From: Leuctra nigra
Lineage: Eukaryota > Arthropoda > Insecta > Plecoptera > Leuctridae
Length of the DNA stretch: 64,000 bases
Assembly: GCA_934045905.1 (NCBI GenBank)
Contig: OW203768.1
Location: forward strand, 3,562,316 to 3,626,315
Direction of reading: 5' to 3'
The notes under the pieces are model-generated. The model did not search any database. It was not told where the DNA came from and saw only the letters and a list, made by a program, of their open reading frames with translations. Positions within the stretch are counted from its first letter, which is position 1. Each line of letters starts with the position of its first letter. Positions 10,701-22,554 of the stretch are shown here, piece after piece. A program made the translations under genes and the position numbers.

Positions 10701-13700
10701 TTAAATAAGCCAATAATAAGTTGTTAAATCGATTATCGTTTATTAAACTTTTTAAATTGTAATCTCCCGTAACTATTTGAAAACTAGAGGGTCCCGTCAT
10801 GTATAACATGACCAATGCGCACCAGTGAGGTATGCATAAATATTAAATATAAAAAGACAGCAATATTTGTCAGCAGATTGTGCGTCGTTAATACACACGT
10901 TACGTAATTAACAGACCAAATGCCCAACAAAATACGTAAATGAGGTACGAAGGAAGGCAATTTAATCATACCTATTATGGTAAATCAATTACATAAGTCT
11001 TCAAATGTAAACCATGACCATGAGTATTAGTAAGAAAATTAAGAAAATGTATAGTGTCATAATGCGCCGTTAAAATATAGGTGAAGTTGATATCGTGACC
11101 CGATACACACGACACATTCTTTATTTGTGATACCAATTCATAGTTTGCACGTGACATCATCTCATTGTTGAGAGGCCATATTGGTGTAACGTGTCAGAAC
11201 GGCTGTCAATCTGTGTTTCGGTATTGTGGTGATATAATGGTTACCTGTGCAATAAACTGCAGAAGAAATTCTTATGGGTATAAAACCACCTCATATACCA
11301 AATATCTTTGATTAACCGCTTATAATTAGCATTAATCGACTTGACATCTGTAAAATGGTTGAAATTTACTTTTTTACATTGTTGATGAAAAACAAATGAA
11401 GCTCGTGCAAACTATGAATGCATGGTGAGCTTCATTATATCCGTTTCTCTGAGGTCAGAGGTAGGTATAAGAGCGGAAGGTCATATGTTTTGGATTTCTC
11501 AGTGCACACTTTTGGAATGGTAATCAAGCTCTATAAGTACCTACCATTGGACTGATGTTAACAAATACAGTTATATTGAAGTATAGGTACCCTTACAGAA
11601 GGCCCATGTCACCATTACAAATATGATTGGATGAAGAATTCAGCTCAGAATTACTGGTTATTGAGATCACTTTAAGAATCATTAAAATTGACTTCCGCCC
11701 ATCTGCCTCTAAGGTACCTATCAGTATGCAATGTAAAAATTTAAGCATTGATGTTTAAAACATTACCAACAGTAACTTGACGTCGTTTACATGACTCAAT
11801 ACACACCACTCTTAGTAAATAAGAAACGAATGAAAATTATTTCCCAAGAAAATGTATAATATAACTCCATCGACTTTGGTTTGATCATGTTCACGGCCTA
11901 CGAAATTCAGAGCAAGAGAAAATAAGAAAAATAACATTTGAAGTTTCTTGCCGAGATGACGTTTTTAATGTCATGTGCTGGTTTAGACCGTATTAGTATC
12001 TTATTATGAATTTATTATTATTACAAAAGGATAAGGTGCTCGTCTTAGGTGAGTTTTGGTTATTAATTTATTCACAAAAGGCAGAAGATGTAATTTTAGT
12101 CATGATGGCAATAAAACGCCTCCATCTTAGTTATAGTTTTCAATAAATACCAATGTCAAATCGAAGCGCGCAACCGTTCCTGACACACACACACACACAG
12201 ATAGACAGACAGAACTGGGTAACTATAAGTAAGATGTTGAAATTAGCTCAATTCAAATTCGGCAAAAAGTTTACCTCTCATAACGTAAAGTAGAAAGATG
12301 TAGTAAACGATACACAAATAGAAATTGAAGGGCCAGTGTAAGAAGTCCTAAAGTATATTTTTATAGTTTTTGAGCATTTTCGCTAGCCGTAGATTCAGTG
12401 CAATAGTTAGGTGATATTTTTTTATAAATCTGATTACATACATACGAGTTGGCAGGCCGTTTTACTGACTTAAACGCTGTGACGTCCGTAAACATAAACA
12501 AAATCTATCTTCATTAAACGATGCGTATAGGCTGTGAGGTCTTCATTGGTGATTTCAATGCCCATGATTTTCGAATGCGAACGAAAGTCTATTGTCATCT
12601 TCCTCATGGCAGGAGAAGGTCTTGCTCGAGGTCAGTGCAAGAATGAAGAAGTTAATCGAGTTCACCCACGAAAACTCACGCTTTTTATGGAAAGATCAAG
12701 TTTAAGTAATTGTTTCATCCTAATCACATGCGTTCCAATTGGTTTGACATACTTAAGCAACGTTCATTGTTAAGTATCTGGTCTTGAGACTTATGTGTGT
12801 TGGTGGTTAGCCCGGATAGTCTTACGTGCGATGTACCCGGTTCGAACCCAGAAGTCGGATATTCAGATGCTGGTTTACTGTGATTTAAAACACAACTATT
12901 TTGTTTAGTTACAATGTTTACTATATCTTATGTATGTACGAACAAATTTGTACAAACATTTCAAAATAAGTTTATAATGTTCATGGAATTTTTTACCAAA
13001 ACTGGTAAAATTCAAAAAGTACTTGATAGGATAAAAGTTTCATTTTCACTTTTCAACCAACGAGGGGGTTTGATAAAAAAAAACAGTTGTCCGCTAGTTG
13101 GCATTTTGTGTGTGCGAGTAAAATCATAAAATGTCAAATTGATTGGTTGATTGGTGTGTCTAGGCAGTGCAGACTAAAAATAAATAAAGAAAAGAAATAA
13201 ACAAATTAACCAATAAACCAATGACAGTAAACATCAATAACTACTAGGAAAACGCTCAGTGTAACGCGTTGATGAGCGAGCACGGGTACGTGCAAATTCT
13301 CGAACCGGAAATGCGTACACAACGCACAGAAAACATATACAACCATATTGAATTGATTATGATCAGTGCTCGAAGTAGGAATTAAATAGTGGCGGTATGG
13401 TAACATAAGAATACCACGTGAGGGGGGGGGGGGGGTACGATATTAGATGAGGGTCCAGATTCCAGAATTACACTGACAACCATTGTCATGTCATTAGTTA
13501 GATTAGTCTTTTACCTTGATGAAACAACTAAATTAAATAATGCATTTTACTTTATCTTGTAGTGGATGTTCATAGTTCATAGTTATGCTTGAAATATGCA
13601 GTCAAAAGATAACCATGAAATACGAGTAAATTAGAATCTAAAATTACGTAAATTTCCAAGAATATGTGATTTTAAGCATCCCGTTTTTTCTGAGAAGTAA

Positions 13701-16700
13701 CGATATGAAATCAAATGTGTAAAGAAGTACCGGTATACCATACCGTCCCATACCGGCCCACTTCGAGCACTAATTATGATATCAACTTAAAAGTAGGTAT
13801 ATGCTTTTCATCGAAACTTTAAAATAGCATCTAAGCACCTGGTTCATAAAGCAAATCAGAATCAATTCAATTGGCACTGGAAAACATTCATTTCGATACT
13901 TCATTACTGACAGATATTAAAAATGTCAATAAGTTCATACGTTCTTAACTGATTGGGATGAAATTTTGTAAAATTAGAGACAATATTGGTCTTAATGATC
14001 ATGCAAAATATGAGTTTGATCAGAATTATCGAAGACCGTTTTCATTTTTCAGCCTATCAGGAGATATTTATTTAAATTTTAACCAATGAATGGATTTCAA
14101 TATGGTATGCAAACAGAGAAGGTTGGTTTTACATGTGTGCAAAATTTCAGCTCGATCAAAGAAAAACTCTGACCTGTATAGCCAAAATATGATTTTGATC
14201 AGATTTATCGAAGACCAGTTTCATTTTTCAACCTACCATCAGGCGATGTTTATTTAAATTTTAGCCAATTAATAAATTTCAAAAAAATGTGGGGTCTGCA
14301 AACAGAAAAGTTTGTCTCTACATGTGTACAAAATTTCAGCTCGATCGAGGAAAAACTCTAGACATGTATAGCCAAAATATGAGTTTGATCAGATTTGTCG
14401 AAGACCATTTTCACTGTTCAACCTATCAGGAGATGTTTATTTAAATTTTAACCAATCAGTAGATTTCAAAAAAATTAGGGTCTGCAACGCCCAGAGAATG
14501 TCCAAACACGTGTGCAAAATTTCAGCTCGATCGAAGAAAAACTCTGACCTGTATATCGTCAGTAACAGAAAAAAAAACAAAAAACAAAAAAAAAAAAACA
14601 AAAAAAAAAAAACAGAGGTCCGTGCTAAATAAGCCAAAAGGAGACGCTCGCTTCGCTCGCTCAATTAAACAGCGTCATTTAAAAATTAATAGAATTGGGA
14701 CATTTCGTCATGTAATTCATTTTACTAGGAAAACGCTCAGTGTAACGCGTTGATGAGCGAGCACGGGTACGTGCAAATTCTGGAACCGGAAATGCGTACA
14801 CAACGCACAGAAAACATATACAACCATATTGAATTGATTATGATCAGTGCTCGAAGTAGGAATTAAATAGTGGCGGTATGGTAACATAAGAATACCACGT
14901 GAGGGGGGGGGGGGGGGGGTACGATATTAGATGAGGGTCCAGATTCCAGAATTACACTGACAACCATTGTCATGTCATTAGTTAGATTAGTCTTTTACCT
15001 TGATGAAACAACTAAATTAAATAATGCATTTTACTTTATCTTGTAGTGGATGTTCATAGTTCATAGTTATGCTTGAAATATGCAGTCAAAAGATAACCAT
15101 GAAATACGAGTAAATTAGAATATAAAATTACGTTAATGTCCAAGAATATCTGATTTTAAGTATTCCGTTTTTCTGAGAAGTAACAATATGAAATCAAATG
15201 TGTAAAGAAGAACCGGTATACCATACCGTCCCATACCGGCCCACTTCGAGCACTGATTATGATATCAACTTAAAAGTAGGTATATGCTTTTCATCGAAAC
15301 TTTAAAATAGCATCTAAGCACCTGGTTCATAAAGCAAATCAGAATCAATTCAATTGGCACTGGAAAACATTCATTTCGATACTTCATTACTGACAGATAT
15401 TAAAAATGTCAATAAGTTCAAACGTTCTTAACTGATTGAGATGAAATTTTGTAAAATAAGAGACAATATTGGTCTTAATGATCATGCAAAATATGAGTTT
15501 GATCAGAATTATCGAAGACCGTTTTCATTTTTCAGCCTATCAGGAGATATTTATTTAATTTTTAACCAATGAATGGATTTCAAAAAAAAATATGGTGTGC
15601 AAACAGAGAAGGTTGGTTTTACATGTGTGCAAAATTTCAGCTCGATCAAAGAAAAACTCTGAGCTGTATAGCCAAAATATGATTTTGATCAGATTTATCG
15701 AAGACCAGTTTCATTTTTCAACCTACCATCAGGAGATGTTTATTTAAATTTTAGCCAATTGATAAATTTCAAAAAAATTTGGGGTCTGCAAACAGAAAAG
15801 TTTGTCTCTACATGTGTGCAAAATTTCAGCTCGATCGAGGAAAAACTCTAGACATGTACAGCCAAAATATGAGTTTGATCAGATTTGTCGAAGACCATTT
15901 TCACTGTTCAACCTATCAGGAGATGTTTATTTAAATTTTAACCAATCAGTAGATTTCAAAAAAATTAGGGTCTGCAACGCCCAGAGAATGTCCAAACACG
16001 TGTGCAAAATTTCAGCTCGATCGAAGAAAAACTCTGACCTGTATATCGTCAGTAACAGAAAAAAACAAAAACAAAAAAAAAAAAAAAAAAAAAAAAAACA
16101 GAGGTCCGTGCTAAATAAGCCAAAAGGAGACGCTCGCTTCGCTCGCTCAATTAAACAGCGTCATTTAAAAATTAATAGAATTGGGACATTTCGTCATGTA
16201 ATTCATTTTATTAAATGAATGTCGACAGATTTGACTTTTCTTTTGAAATCTTCCTCAGGACAATAAATTAAACAGTGTCATGTTTAAAGTTCAAAGAGTG
16301 TCTTAATCAATGCCATGTTGTTTACAGATTACCGCCCCGAGGAGCCAGAGACGTCCCCCTTCTCTGACGTGTTCGCCATCCCGTTGGTCCCGTTCCGACG
16401 ACGACGCGACGCTCCTGCGCCGTCGTATGACGGCAACCAGCTCGATGACGAGTCCGACGATCCTCCGCCATTCTCCCAGTTCGTCGTCTTCGTCAGCGAG
16501 GTCTTCGTGCCGATGCCAGATCTTCCCGAGGACAACGAGATAGGAGGACGTCGATACAAGAGACAGGAGGAGGACGACGACGAGGACGACGACGAGACGG
16601 CGACTAGCAAACCGAAAAGAGGACGTGGTCAAGGGAGGAAAGAGGGTGGTGGTCAAGGAAGAGGAGGTGGAGGTGGTGGTGGTCAGGGGCAGAGAAGAGG

Positions 16701-17469
16701 AGGCCGTCAAGGGCAGGATCAGAAGAGAGGAGGCGGTGGTGGAGGCGGAGGTAGAGGGGGTGGTGGAGGTGGCCGTCAGAGGAAAGGAGGCAAGGGGAAA
16801 GGTCAAGGGACGAATCCCGATGACGCACCTAATGAGGGCGGCGTTGCCCCAGGGGCGGGGGCCGGTGAACAAGATAACGCCCGGAAGAAGAGGGCTGCGT
16901 CTGATGAGGGCGGCGATGCACCAGGGCAGAGGGCTGGTACATCAGAAGGTATGACGGTTGGCGGTGGATCAGGGGGTGGGACAGGTTCCGGTGGCTCGGA
17001 AGATGGGACGAGGACTGGTACATCAGAAGGTATGACGGTTGGCGGTGGATCAGGGGGTGGGACAGGTTCCGGTGGCTCGGAAGATGGGACGGGGGCTGGT
17101 ACATCAGGAGGTATGACGGTTGGCGGCGGATCAGGGGGTGGGACGGGTTCCGGTGGATCAGGAGGAGGAACGGGGTCTGGTAGGCCAGGAGGTGGTGGGA
17201 CGGGAGGAGGTAGATCAGGAGGCGCGCCCTCCGCCGACGGCCAGACTGCTGGATGTTACGGCTATCAAGTCAGGAGGTGGCGATATGGCGGAGGCGGAGG
17301 CGGCGGCGGAGGGGGAGGGGGCAACGTGGGCGGCGGGGGAGCCGGGGGAGGCGCAGCTGGAGACGGAGCTGGCGCCGGCGCCGGTGCTGGCGGTGATGCC
17401 GACGCCGAGGAGCTGCAGGCCTATAGGAAGAAGATGCGGGCACAGAAGTTGAGGAGGAAGAAGGGTTAA
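7644..17469 (+). CDS. Secreted Met/Ser/Pro- and Gly-rich repeat protein, 3 exons, 645 aa
   Basis: The coding sequence joins 7644-7716, 9755-10477 and 16328-17469 (1938 nt). All introns are GT-AG and phase 1. The protein has, in order: a signal peptide (residues 1-17, MRVTLLVCAALLVHVTA); a multibasic site RFRR (36-39); 24 GMSPS-type pentapeptides (48-167); degenerate PSGMAP repeats; an acidic stretch before RRRR (289-292); a hydrophobic-acidic segment; RRYKR (340-344); RGG-like Gly/Arg/Lys tracts; three 27-residue repeats GTSEGMTVGGGSGGG... (469 to about 549); polyglycine; and a basic tail. The mature chain has one Cys, near GCYGY. Composition suggests an extracellular structural or salivary/sheath protein, possibly cut by furin. 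The family is unrecognised, and the function is inferred from composition only. Confidence 0.8.
8117..8188 (-). tRNA. tRNA-Ala(GGC)-like pseudogene, left arm
   Basis: On the minus strand a 72-base cloverleaf can be drawn with standard arm sizes (7-4-5-5). The A box is TAGCTCAGTTGG and the B box GGTTCGAGCCC, with anticodon loop CCGGCAA giving GGC. Position 33 is C instead of U, the acceptor stem has G-U pairs, and eukaryotes normally read Ala with AGC. It is therefore more likely a tRNA-derived repeat than a working tRNA. Confidence 0.6.
8469..8540 (+). tRNA. tRNA-Ala(GGC)-like pseudogene, right arm
   Basis: Inverted partner of the unit at 8117-8188, differing in the acceptor stem (TTTGGTC instead of TTCGGTC), which adds another G-U pair. 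A and B boxes are intact. It carries the same C33 defect. Confidence 0.6.
9381..9507. mobile_element. Short foldback MITE in intron 1
   Basis: AATATGACACGAAC..ATAAACACA at the left is inverted at the right end (TGTGTTTATAAGTTCGTGTC). Arms are about 55-60 bases with a short loop containing TCAGCTTTC and its complement. Confidence 0.75.
9755..10477 (+). CDS. Exon 2: GMSPS repeat domain
   Basis: The acceptor TTTAAATTTCAG ends at 9754 and the donor ACG|GTAAGA is at 10478; both preserve phase 1. After DAVSATVRVLERFRRGYSK come 24 fifteen-base units at 9823-10182 (22 GMSPS, one GVSPS, one GMSPP), then looser PPGMSPP and PSGMAP repeats, RYRRS, and an acidic end SSDDYDEANSDD. Met is about one residue in five in the array, rare for a secreted protein. 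No Cys is present. Confidence 0.85.
9823..10182 (+). repeat. Minisatellite, 24 units of 15 bp, coding
   Basis: The unit is GG(A/G)ATGTCACCCTCT. Most differences are synonymous (GGA/GGG, CCC/CCT). The unit contains no stop in several frames on both strands, so misleading open frames appear across it. The repeat number is likely to vary between individuals. Confidence 0.95.
10478..13243. other. Intron 2, proximal part
   Basis: Non-coding. It contains a MITE at about 11450-11715, a (CA)n tract at about 12183-12200 and a weak pseudo-tRNA B-box region at about 12790-12862; otherwise nothing is recognised. Confidence 0.6.
11450..11715. mobile_element. MITE, GAGGTA(..)GCGGAAG-ended family, copy 1
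   Basis: The left end TCAGAGGTAGGTATAAGAGCGGAAG and right end ACTTCCGCCCATCTGCCTCTAAGGTACC are imperfect inverted repeats. The interior (TTTGGAATGGTAATCAAGCTCTAT, ACAAATATGATTGGATGAA) matches 44452-44690. Confidence 0.6.
13244..14664 (-). mobile_element. Helitron H1, unit 1 of a tandem dimer
   Basis: Read on the minus strand, it starts TTGAGCGAGCGAAGCGAGCG at 14664 and ends with the CGCTCATCAACGCGTTACACTGAGCG hairpin region, then TTTTCCTAG at 13244. The next base is T, as expected for A^T insertion. The interior has diverged tandem blocks containing AAAATTTCAGCTCGATC and a run of 14 G. It is non-coding and lies in intron 2. Confidence 0.75.
14725..16150 (-). mobile_element. Helitron H1, unit 2 of a tandem dimer
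   Basis: Almost identical to unit 1, with the same order of internal blocks, small indels and a 17-G run. A 60-base spacer beginning TTAAACAGCGTC follows each unit (14665-14724 and 16151-16210), and unit 2 begins exactly at CTAG. The apparent 138-codon frame at 15802-16218 is chance readthrough of repeat sequence. The dimer ends 117 bp before exon 3. Confidence 0.75.
16328..17469 (+). CDS. Exon 3: acidic, RGG-like and Gly-rich domains, stop
   Basis: The acceptor TTGTTTACAG ends at 16327. The first two bases complete Asp266, then Y-R-P-E-E-P-E. Segments in order are the acidic/hydrophobic part with FRRRRDAP and GGRRYKRQEEDDDEDDDE, Gly-Gln-Arg-Lys tracts, three 81-base repeats from 16936, GCYGYQVRRWRYG, polyglycine, alternating Gly-Ala, and the tail EELQAYRKKMRAQKLRRKKG before TAA. 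G+C is far above the surrounding DNA. Other open frames across this exon are shadows of its skewed composition. Confidence 0.85.
16936..17178 (+). repeat. Three 81-bp coding repeats
   Basis: Copies begin at GGTACATCAG..GGTATGAC (16936, 17017, 17098), each encoding 27 residues of the type GTSEGMTVGGGSGGGTGSGG. Units 1 and 2 are nearly identical; unit 3 drifts into simpler Gly-rich sequence. The exact spacing shows in-frame tandem duplication. Confidence 0.9.
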
Positions 17470-17599
17470 GGACGACATGATAAATGCATGTGACAAATGG
17501 GATATGCGTCACGGCACATTTGATTCTGCAAATATTCTGTGATTTCGCTACGACTTTATTATTCACTAAGATATTTCATGTTGGGCTTCAATTATTGCA

Positions 17600-17605
17600 A
17601 ATAAA
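17600..17605 (+). terminator. Polyadenylation signal of the secreted-protein gene
   Basis: AATAAA lies 131 bases after the stop, with a GT-rich stretch (GATGTGTTCTTTCTG) about 20 bases downstream. Cleavage is expected near 17620. Confidence 0.6.
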
Positions 17606-17639
17606 TTTTAAGTCTTCAAAGAATGATGTGTTCTTTCTG

Positions 17640-18545
17640 ACTCATCTACCTATTCTCAATCCAACGCCTCGCTGATGTGTGAAATCATTATTCATTGAGC
17701 ATTATTGTCAGCTTAACTTTCTACATAAGATTCCATTGCGATTGAAGAAGCATTGAATTAGACATAATGATGCTAGAATTGTTTAATGTGCTCAGCGTAA
17801 AAAATAATTTGTTTGATAAATTTTAATAAAGAAAAGTAGATAGGTACTCATTAAAAATATGAGTTGGATTCTCAAGCTACAAATCAGGCTTCTTTTGACT
17901 GGAATCAGCTCGATTCTGGAAATAGCAGTAAGCGCATAACCTATATGTTTGGTAAACATGGGTCAATTATTTGTCCATATCAGTTAATTCTGTTTTACAT
18001 TGATTATTAATTTCTAAATGTCAATCAGAGTTACTTGTCTATAATGTATAGTATCACAATATCTCTCGATCACTGCGTATATTTAATTTTCCTCGCTGTT
18101 TTCCCGTCCAACGTCTAGTCAATGAAAGAAGCCACGAAATCCACTCGCCACTTCGCCGAAGACAAAACCAAGTAGCTTAAAGTTTAATTGGTTTCTCACG
18201 GGTTTCACACGGGTTAATCCACGGACCGCAGCTTTGTAGCTGCCTCGCTGAGCTTTTAGTCATGTTTCATTAACTTTCATTTAATGCATTCACTTCGGTG
18301 TTCAGGTCATTGGGAATTATTTGCACGTAAATCTAGAGGGTTGTTTTTCACCTCGATAAAGTTCGACTCCCCCCTCCCCCCCTCGTGGCTACCGACAAAA
18401 ACCAATAGGACCACGTGATACCGATAGAACATTATACAATTATTATTAAATTAACTGTGGTGTGGTGTATAAGTTGTGTGGTACAGCACTGCCCAAGAAT
18501 ATCAGAACTGTGAGACTGTAATCAATTGATGTTGTTTCCTTAGCT
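17640..18545. other. Non-coding, nothing recognised
   Basis: AT-rich sequence downstream of the gene. A C-rich tract lies at about 18369-18382. No gene or repeat ends are visible. Confidence 0.5.
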
Positions 18546-18911
18546 CAGGAGTCGGCAACCTGCGGCTTCTGTGGTTCTTGAATTGCACTTTATAATTTAA
18601 ATAAAGATCTGGAATCGAAAAATTTGAAAATTCGAAAAAAAAATACTAGTGCGGGGCAACAATTGGAAGATTATTGGATTCAATTTGTTCATTTTAGAGT
18701 CACAGAATTACTTTTACATTTTTGAAATTCTTTAAAAAACGCCCTGCGGGGCAACGTCAAATATTTTGGCTTCGTCAAAGTATCAAAATAAACTAGTAAT
18801 TCAATGTATTATTTTCGGTGTTTGATTGCCTCTACTGCGGCTCCCATTATTGTATAATTTATTAATTTTTGGGAAATTTGCTCCTTCACCAAAAAAGGTT
18901 GCCGACCCCTG
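18546..18911. mobile_element. hAT-type MITE, intact copy
   Basis: Ends are CAGGAGTCGGCAACCTGCGG and AAGGTTGCCGACCCCTG. The flanking 8-mers CCTTAGCT and CATTAGCT (7 of 8 match) give the 8-bp target duplication typical of hAT transposition. The interior has the CCCTGCGGGGCAAC units shared with 5996-7461. This copy is the empty-site reference for the nested Helitron there. Confidence 0.85.
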
Positions 18912-18919
18912 CATTAGCT

Positions 18920-21900
18920 AATAATTTGTAATTAGCTTTAAAACAATTTCTTTTTTTTAAAATATTAAATCAACTATTTTTGAAATATTGGAAAAATGAT
19001 TACACACCCAGTATTGATGGGCCTAAGTGCTCATTTTATAACGGTTAGAAATACTTGAGAATAATATTTTAACATATTATGTAGGTGATAATTTCCTTGA
19101 AATTGGATACGTTATAACAAACTTTTAATTGAAGTCAGTACTTGTATATACTTTTCTACAAACATGGCATTATTAGATCGCTGATTTATTTTAACTAAGT
19201 TTGAAGTTGATGTGTCCGGTTTACTCCTAGATGCAACGCGCAATACATTCATGTACTGCGGGCTGCGTTATTAACGGTGCCCGCATTCGCCTCAAAACTA
19301 GCCCGTGCATTCGTAGGAACAAAGCACCCCCTCTGACATTCATATTTCACAATGTCTAGAAATGTTAGAAATTGATATGATATTCAATAATTTTGCTGCC
19401 CTAAGCCATTTCGATTTACAATAAATATTGTAGACAAAATGGTATATTTTTATACTAGCCAATTGAATGTAATATGTCCACATTATCATTGCTTTTTAAA
19501 TATTAACAACAGTGCGCTAGTTTTGTGCTTGTATTTCATTATTGATTGCTGACATAGAATAACCAACAGAGGCCGATCCTTGGTTTATAAAACGTTGTAA
19601 AAATGAAATCGTTCTAACTTTATTAAGAAAACAAGAGGGGGAAATTTTCATTCTACTTTTTAAATTATTGAGAAACGGAAAACAAAAAGATACTACCCAC
19701 ATGTGTATTGTTTCAAGTTTATCTTTCATTTTATTGGGGGCTGCTTTCCTGTCCATGAATTAGTTTTCTCTAAGGTATTGCGTACAGTATGGAGCAAGAA
19801 GTTCTAGACCGTTCTTAAAAACGAAATGAAATATGATTCTTGAGTTTCTTTCGCTTGCAAATATTCTCGTTCCAGACGCCAATTTTATTTTTATTTTTAA
19901 TATTATTTAGTCGTATTGTGCATCATCAATGATCATCTTCAAACCTTTCTCAAACAGTCTGAATAAGTAATATTTATTATGAAAGAAATATTTTTTTCGT
20001 TTTAAAGAGATAAGAAAATTTTAATTTACATCCTCCTTTATTATCATTATCATCAATATTTAGTATCAAAATATATAATTTAGTGGCAATCATTCAAATT
20101 GTTTCACTTCGTAACTCCATAATATAATACATAATATAATTCCAGCTTCCCAGTCGTTTTTTAGTAAATAAGTTAGTGTAGTGTAGTGTTAGTTTTATCA
20201 GTGTATAAAATATGTTTAGTCTTTAAATTAGTTTCTAGTCCCGCAGACAAGCTGGCCTATTGGTTTAGCAGGACGACAGTAACTTGTAATAATTGTATTA
20301 ATCATAAATAATAACTTCATAAATAAAAATATATTATGTACTGTTAATTAATAATCAAAATTAATAACATAAATGAAAACATGTTATGTACTGTAAATTA
20401 AAGTGTGGTCAAACTCCCTTAGTCAAGAAATTGGGAGAAAAAATAATGTTCCTTTCGACACCATGTATATAAGCGTTATGGCAAGTATAATTTTTAACTA
20501 TCGTTGATATCAAAGTAACATGAAACTATATGTGTATTTGTGGAAAATGTACAAACATAAGTCCATAGCAAAGACGTTAAACATAGAATGTATGTTTGCT
20601 ATTGTATTTACTAAAAAAATAATTGAAAGACGTTGTTTTTCTCAAAAGTGTTCTCCGAAGGGAAATGTGTTTAACGTAAGAGTGTCTCGCTTTCCTGTTT
20701 GATAGATTCAAAATAAAGACAACTTTGATCATTTATAATCGAGAAAACATCTCTTTCTCGCAATTGAACGATATTTTCAAGCATCGTTCCCTTCAGTGGT
20801 CCATTTCAACTCTTTGTGTTGCACAGTATTCAGTTAAAAATATTATATTTTTACTTTTTGAAGTTCAAAACAAAATCACTCCTTCGCTCGAAAGTTCAAT
20901 TTTTCATAAGAGAAAAGAAAACACGGAGAGTAACTTTGGTCATTTCAAGAAACGTGTATAGAAGAAAATGAAAGAAAAGGATATACAGAGAGAGAGAGGA
21001 AGAGAAACGAAACCCACAAAAGCATTTGAGCAAAACGTGGAGACAATTTATCATCACGATGTATTATGTAGGTGCGGTGTATTTCTTTCTCTCTCTCTCA
21101 CGCTTTTGGCAAACACTTTGTGTCTAAACAAGAAAAACACACACACCGACTTTCATCCCCTGCATTTTATATTACTTCTCCATCCAGTGAGATGCTAAGT
21201 GTTATTTGCCTTGCTAAGGAAGTGAGAATATCTGCCTCCGCGTTTATTACTACTCGGCTTTTGTTTCTAATAAAACTTGCTTACGAGATTTCCCAGGGAA
21301 TAAAGAAAGCATGGAAAAGGCAGAACTCATCGGGTTCGTCCGAGCCACTTACCAATGTACTATCAAATAAGTGATGAAGGCGAGAAGAAAAACGGAAGAC
21401 ATTTCGTAAATTTTATTTCAGAGAGATTGAAGACATCTCGCTTTCCAACGTCTTGCCGGGTGAAATATCGTAATTAAAAATTGTAATTATGGCGGCCAAT
21501 TAGGACGAGCTTTTAATAATAATTGAAGACGAAATTTTGTATCTTTTCATGAAAGTTATATTTAAAAAGGGGATTCAGTTTACATTTTTGTTTAAGTCTT
21601 CTCGAAGTCCGATGTAAATTGTTGGTAAGATGAATAAATGAGGAGCCGAGTAATAAAACGTAACTACTTCACTTTTCAATATTCCGAATCAATTTTGCGA
21701 AACACCTTGAGGGATGATTCCTGTACTCATTTTCACTCCCTTACGTTGGAATAAACATATTTTAAGTACGAGAGCTAATTCTTAAGAGACTAAAACATAC
21801 AGGAATTACCCTCCTGTTTTGTAGCAGTCTTCATGAAAGTGGCATATCTTTATGGGCAAGGATCGCCAAAGAAGACCACTTCCCATTGTATGTTACCGTC

Positions 21901-22535
21901 TCAAGTCGTAGATAATTAATTACTATTTGAATATTTGTGACAAATTGATCACTTTATTAAAAATTTGATCTCAAGTTATGAGCTTTTGCTGCATGAAAAC
22001 CGCTGAGTAAATATATAAAAAATGAAAACCTGAAAACCCGAAAAACTGACAACCAAACGGTCTCAGTCAAACGTCAATGACTAAACAGTTGTGCCGCCAA
22101 ACGGTATTCTATGTTGAACGTCACGGAAATATTTAAAAATTGCGGTTTAAATGTTGGACTGTCTTCTTAAGGTGTTATTAAACATCGTTTTCTGCGTTAC
22201 CCATCATAAACCAACACATAACATCTTCACAGCCAGGTCTTTGTGTTTGCACAAACATATTCCTGGCTGTTTATTTAGATCTTTTATTGAAACTTGAGCC
22301 GCTCCTCGTTAAATTTTCACGAAGAAGAAGAACCTTCCAAGTATTGAAACCGATGAGGGTGAATATATATCACATTTCCTCCGCTCTAGACGCTTTTAGA
22401 CATAAAACAATCTACGCAGAGATGCCACTGAATTATTATGAAAAATGTGACTTTTTATGGTAAAATATCTAAATGGAATTGATATTTTTTTATGCGATTG
22501 ATAAGAAAACCGCCGGACGAGATTCTATAATAGAT
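18920..22535. other. Long AT-rich stretch without recognised features
   Basis: No supportable gene. Short open frames (for example 20520-20961, 20968-21374) lack domains and overlap a (GA)n tract near 20988. Homeodomain-like TAATTA words recur around 21470-21520, but this is weak evidence in AT-rich DNA. Confidence 0.4.
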
Positions 22536-22554
22536 GGGGGGGGGGGGGGGGGGG
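22536..22554 (+). repeat. Poly-G run (19 G)
   Basis: Uninterrupted G19 followed by CGAGGGG. Such runs can fold as G-quadruplexes and are prone to length error. Confidence 0.9.

Noticed and set aside
12790..12862. A tRNA gene with GGTTCGAACCC
   Set aside because: Only the B-box half is good; no cloverleaf can be drawn.
15802..16218. A 138-codon frame with a poly-Lys stretch
   Set aside because: It lies wholly within Helitron H1 repeat units, and the Lys run is a poly-A tract.
16303..17566. Other frames on both strands across exon 3
   Set aside because: They come from GC-rich, Gly-codon-rich sequence; none has a start context, splice partner or domain.
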